NCBI GenBank assembly: GCA_050309705.1
Contig: JBNRMR010000029.1
Span: 1-15,426 of the forward strand
Direction of reading: 5' to 3'
Origin: JBNRMR01 sp050309705
GTDB taxonomy: Bacteria; Bacillota; Clostridia; Christensenellales; UBA1750
DNA: 15,426 nucleotides
Below the pieces are notes generated by a model. That model did no database searches, was not told the DNA's origin, and saw nothing but the letters and a program-made list of their open reading frames with translations. Shown piece after piece: positions 15,337 through 15,426 of the stretch. Position 1 is the stretch's first letter; every line of letters begins with the position of its first letter. Made by a program: the position numbers and the translations under genes.

Positions 15337-15426
15337 TCCCAATGATGGGGCACATAAGAAATAAATGCAAGGGTGAGGATATTGCCTCGCCCTTGCATTT
15401 ATTTCTTATGTGCCCAATCATTGGGA
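15337..15426. repeat. Long near-perfect inverted repeat (42-bp arms) reaching the window edge
   Basis: The left arm (15337-15378) and right arm (15385-15426) are reverse complements over 42 positions. They differ at two: 15347, and a G.T wobble at 15374. The loop is the six bases ATATTG. The right arm contains a 13-base palindrome, CCCAATCATTGGG (15413-15425). The repeat starts 18 bases past the ABC exporter stop. It could be a very long terminator-like hairpin, a MITE-like or other mobile palindrome, or the end of a contig at a repeat. It may extend past the window. Confidence 0.9.

Overview
The window looks like a chromosomal segment of a spore-forming, anaerobic member of the Clostridia. 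Grounds: sigma-A-type promoters with AT-rich spacers, strong AGGAGG-type ribosome sites, a LonB protease of the Bacillus/Clostridia sporulation type, a CdaA-type diadenylate cyclase with its YbbR-domain partner, and an Fe-S aldo/keto reductase. Coding GC is moderate to high while promoters are AT-rich. Genus cannot be fixed from the sequence.

Region 1 (1-607): the 5' part of a minus-strand single-pass membrane protein gene runs off the left edge, with a good promoter. It is followed by about 290 bases of hairpin-rich non-coding DNA.

Region 2 (608-6268): a divergent sugar-acid/glycoside locus. Leftward: an enolase-superfamily sugar-acid dehydratase and an aldo/keto reductase with two C-terminal Fe-S cluster motifs. 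Rightward: a uronate-dehydrogenase-like SDR whose end overlaps a cytoplasmic GH3 beta-glycosidase (beta-xylosidase-like). The two arms share a 249-bp control region with a promoter facing each way. The likely job is intracellular cleavage of oligosaccharides (for example glucuronoxylan pieces) and oxidation/dehydration of the released uronic acid. A strong bidirectional terminator closes the GH3 side.

Region 3 (6269-10973): a leftward operon cdaA - cdaR (YbbR) - membrane protein with acidic tail - P-loop ATPase - HEPN-like/CBS protein. Cyclic di-AMP synthesis is encoded at the head and a CBS protein, a fold known to include c-di-AMP receptors, at the end. glmM, the frequent third gene of cdaA operons, is absent. 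Immediately after the CBS stop lies a 45-codon C-terminal remnant of a FosX-like fosfomycin-resistance gene.

Region 4 (10974-13190): divergent from cdaA, a small DUF3006 protein and lonB, ended by a strong terminator.

Region 5 (13191-15426): a C-terminal remnant of a RidA/YjgF-family gene, then an ABC exporter half-transporter, then a near-perfect 42-bp inverted repeat that folds back exactly to the right edge of the window.

The most interesting candidates are the c-di-AMP operon carrying a HEPN-like/CBS fusion and a MinD-like ATPase, the two C-terminal gene remnants, and the long terminal hairpin. No tRNA, rRNA, CRISPR array or insertion sequence was recognised.
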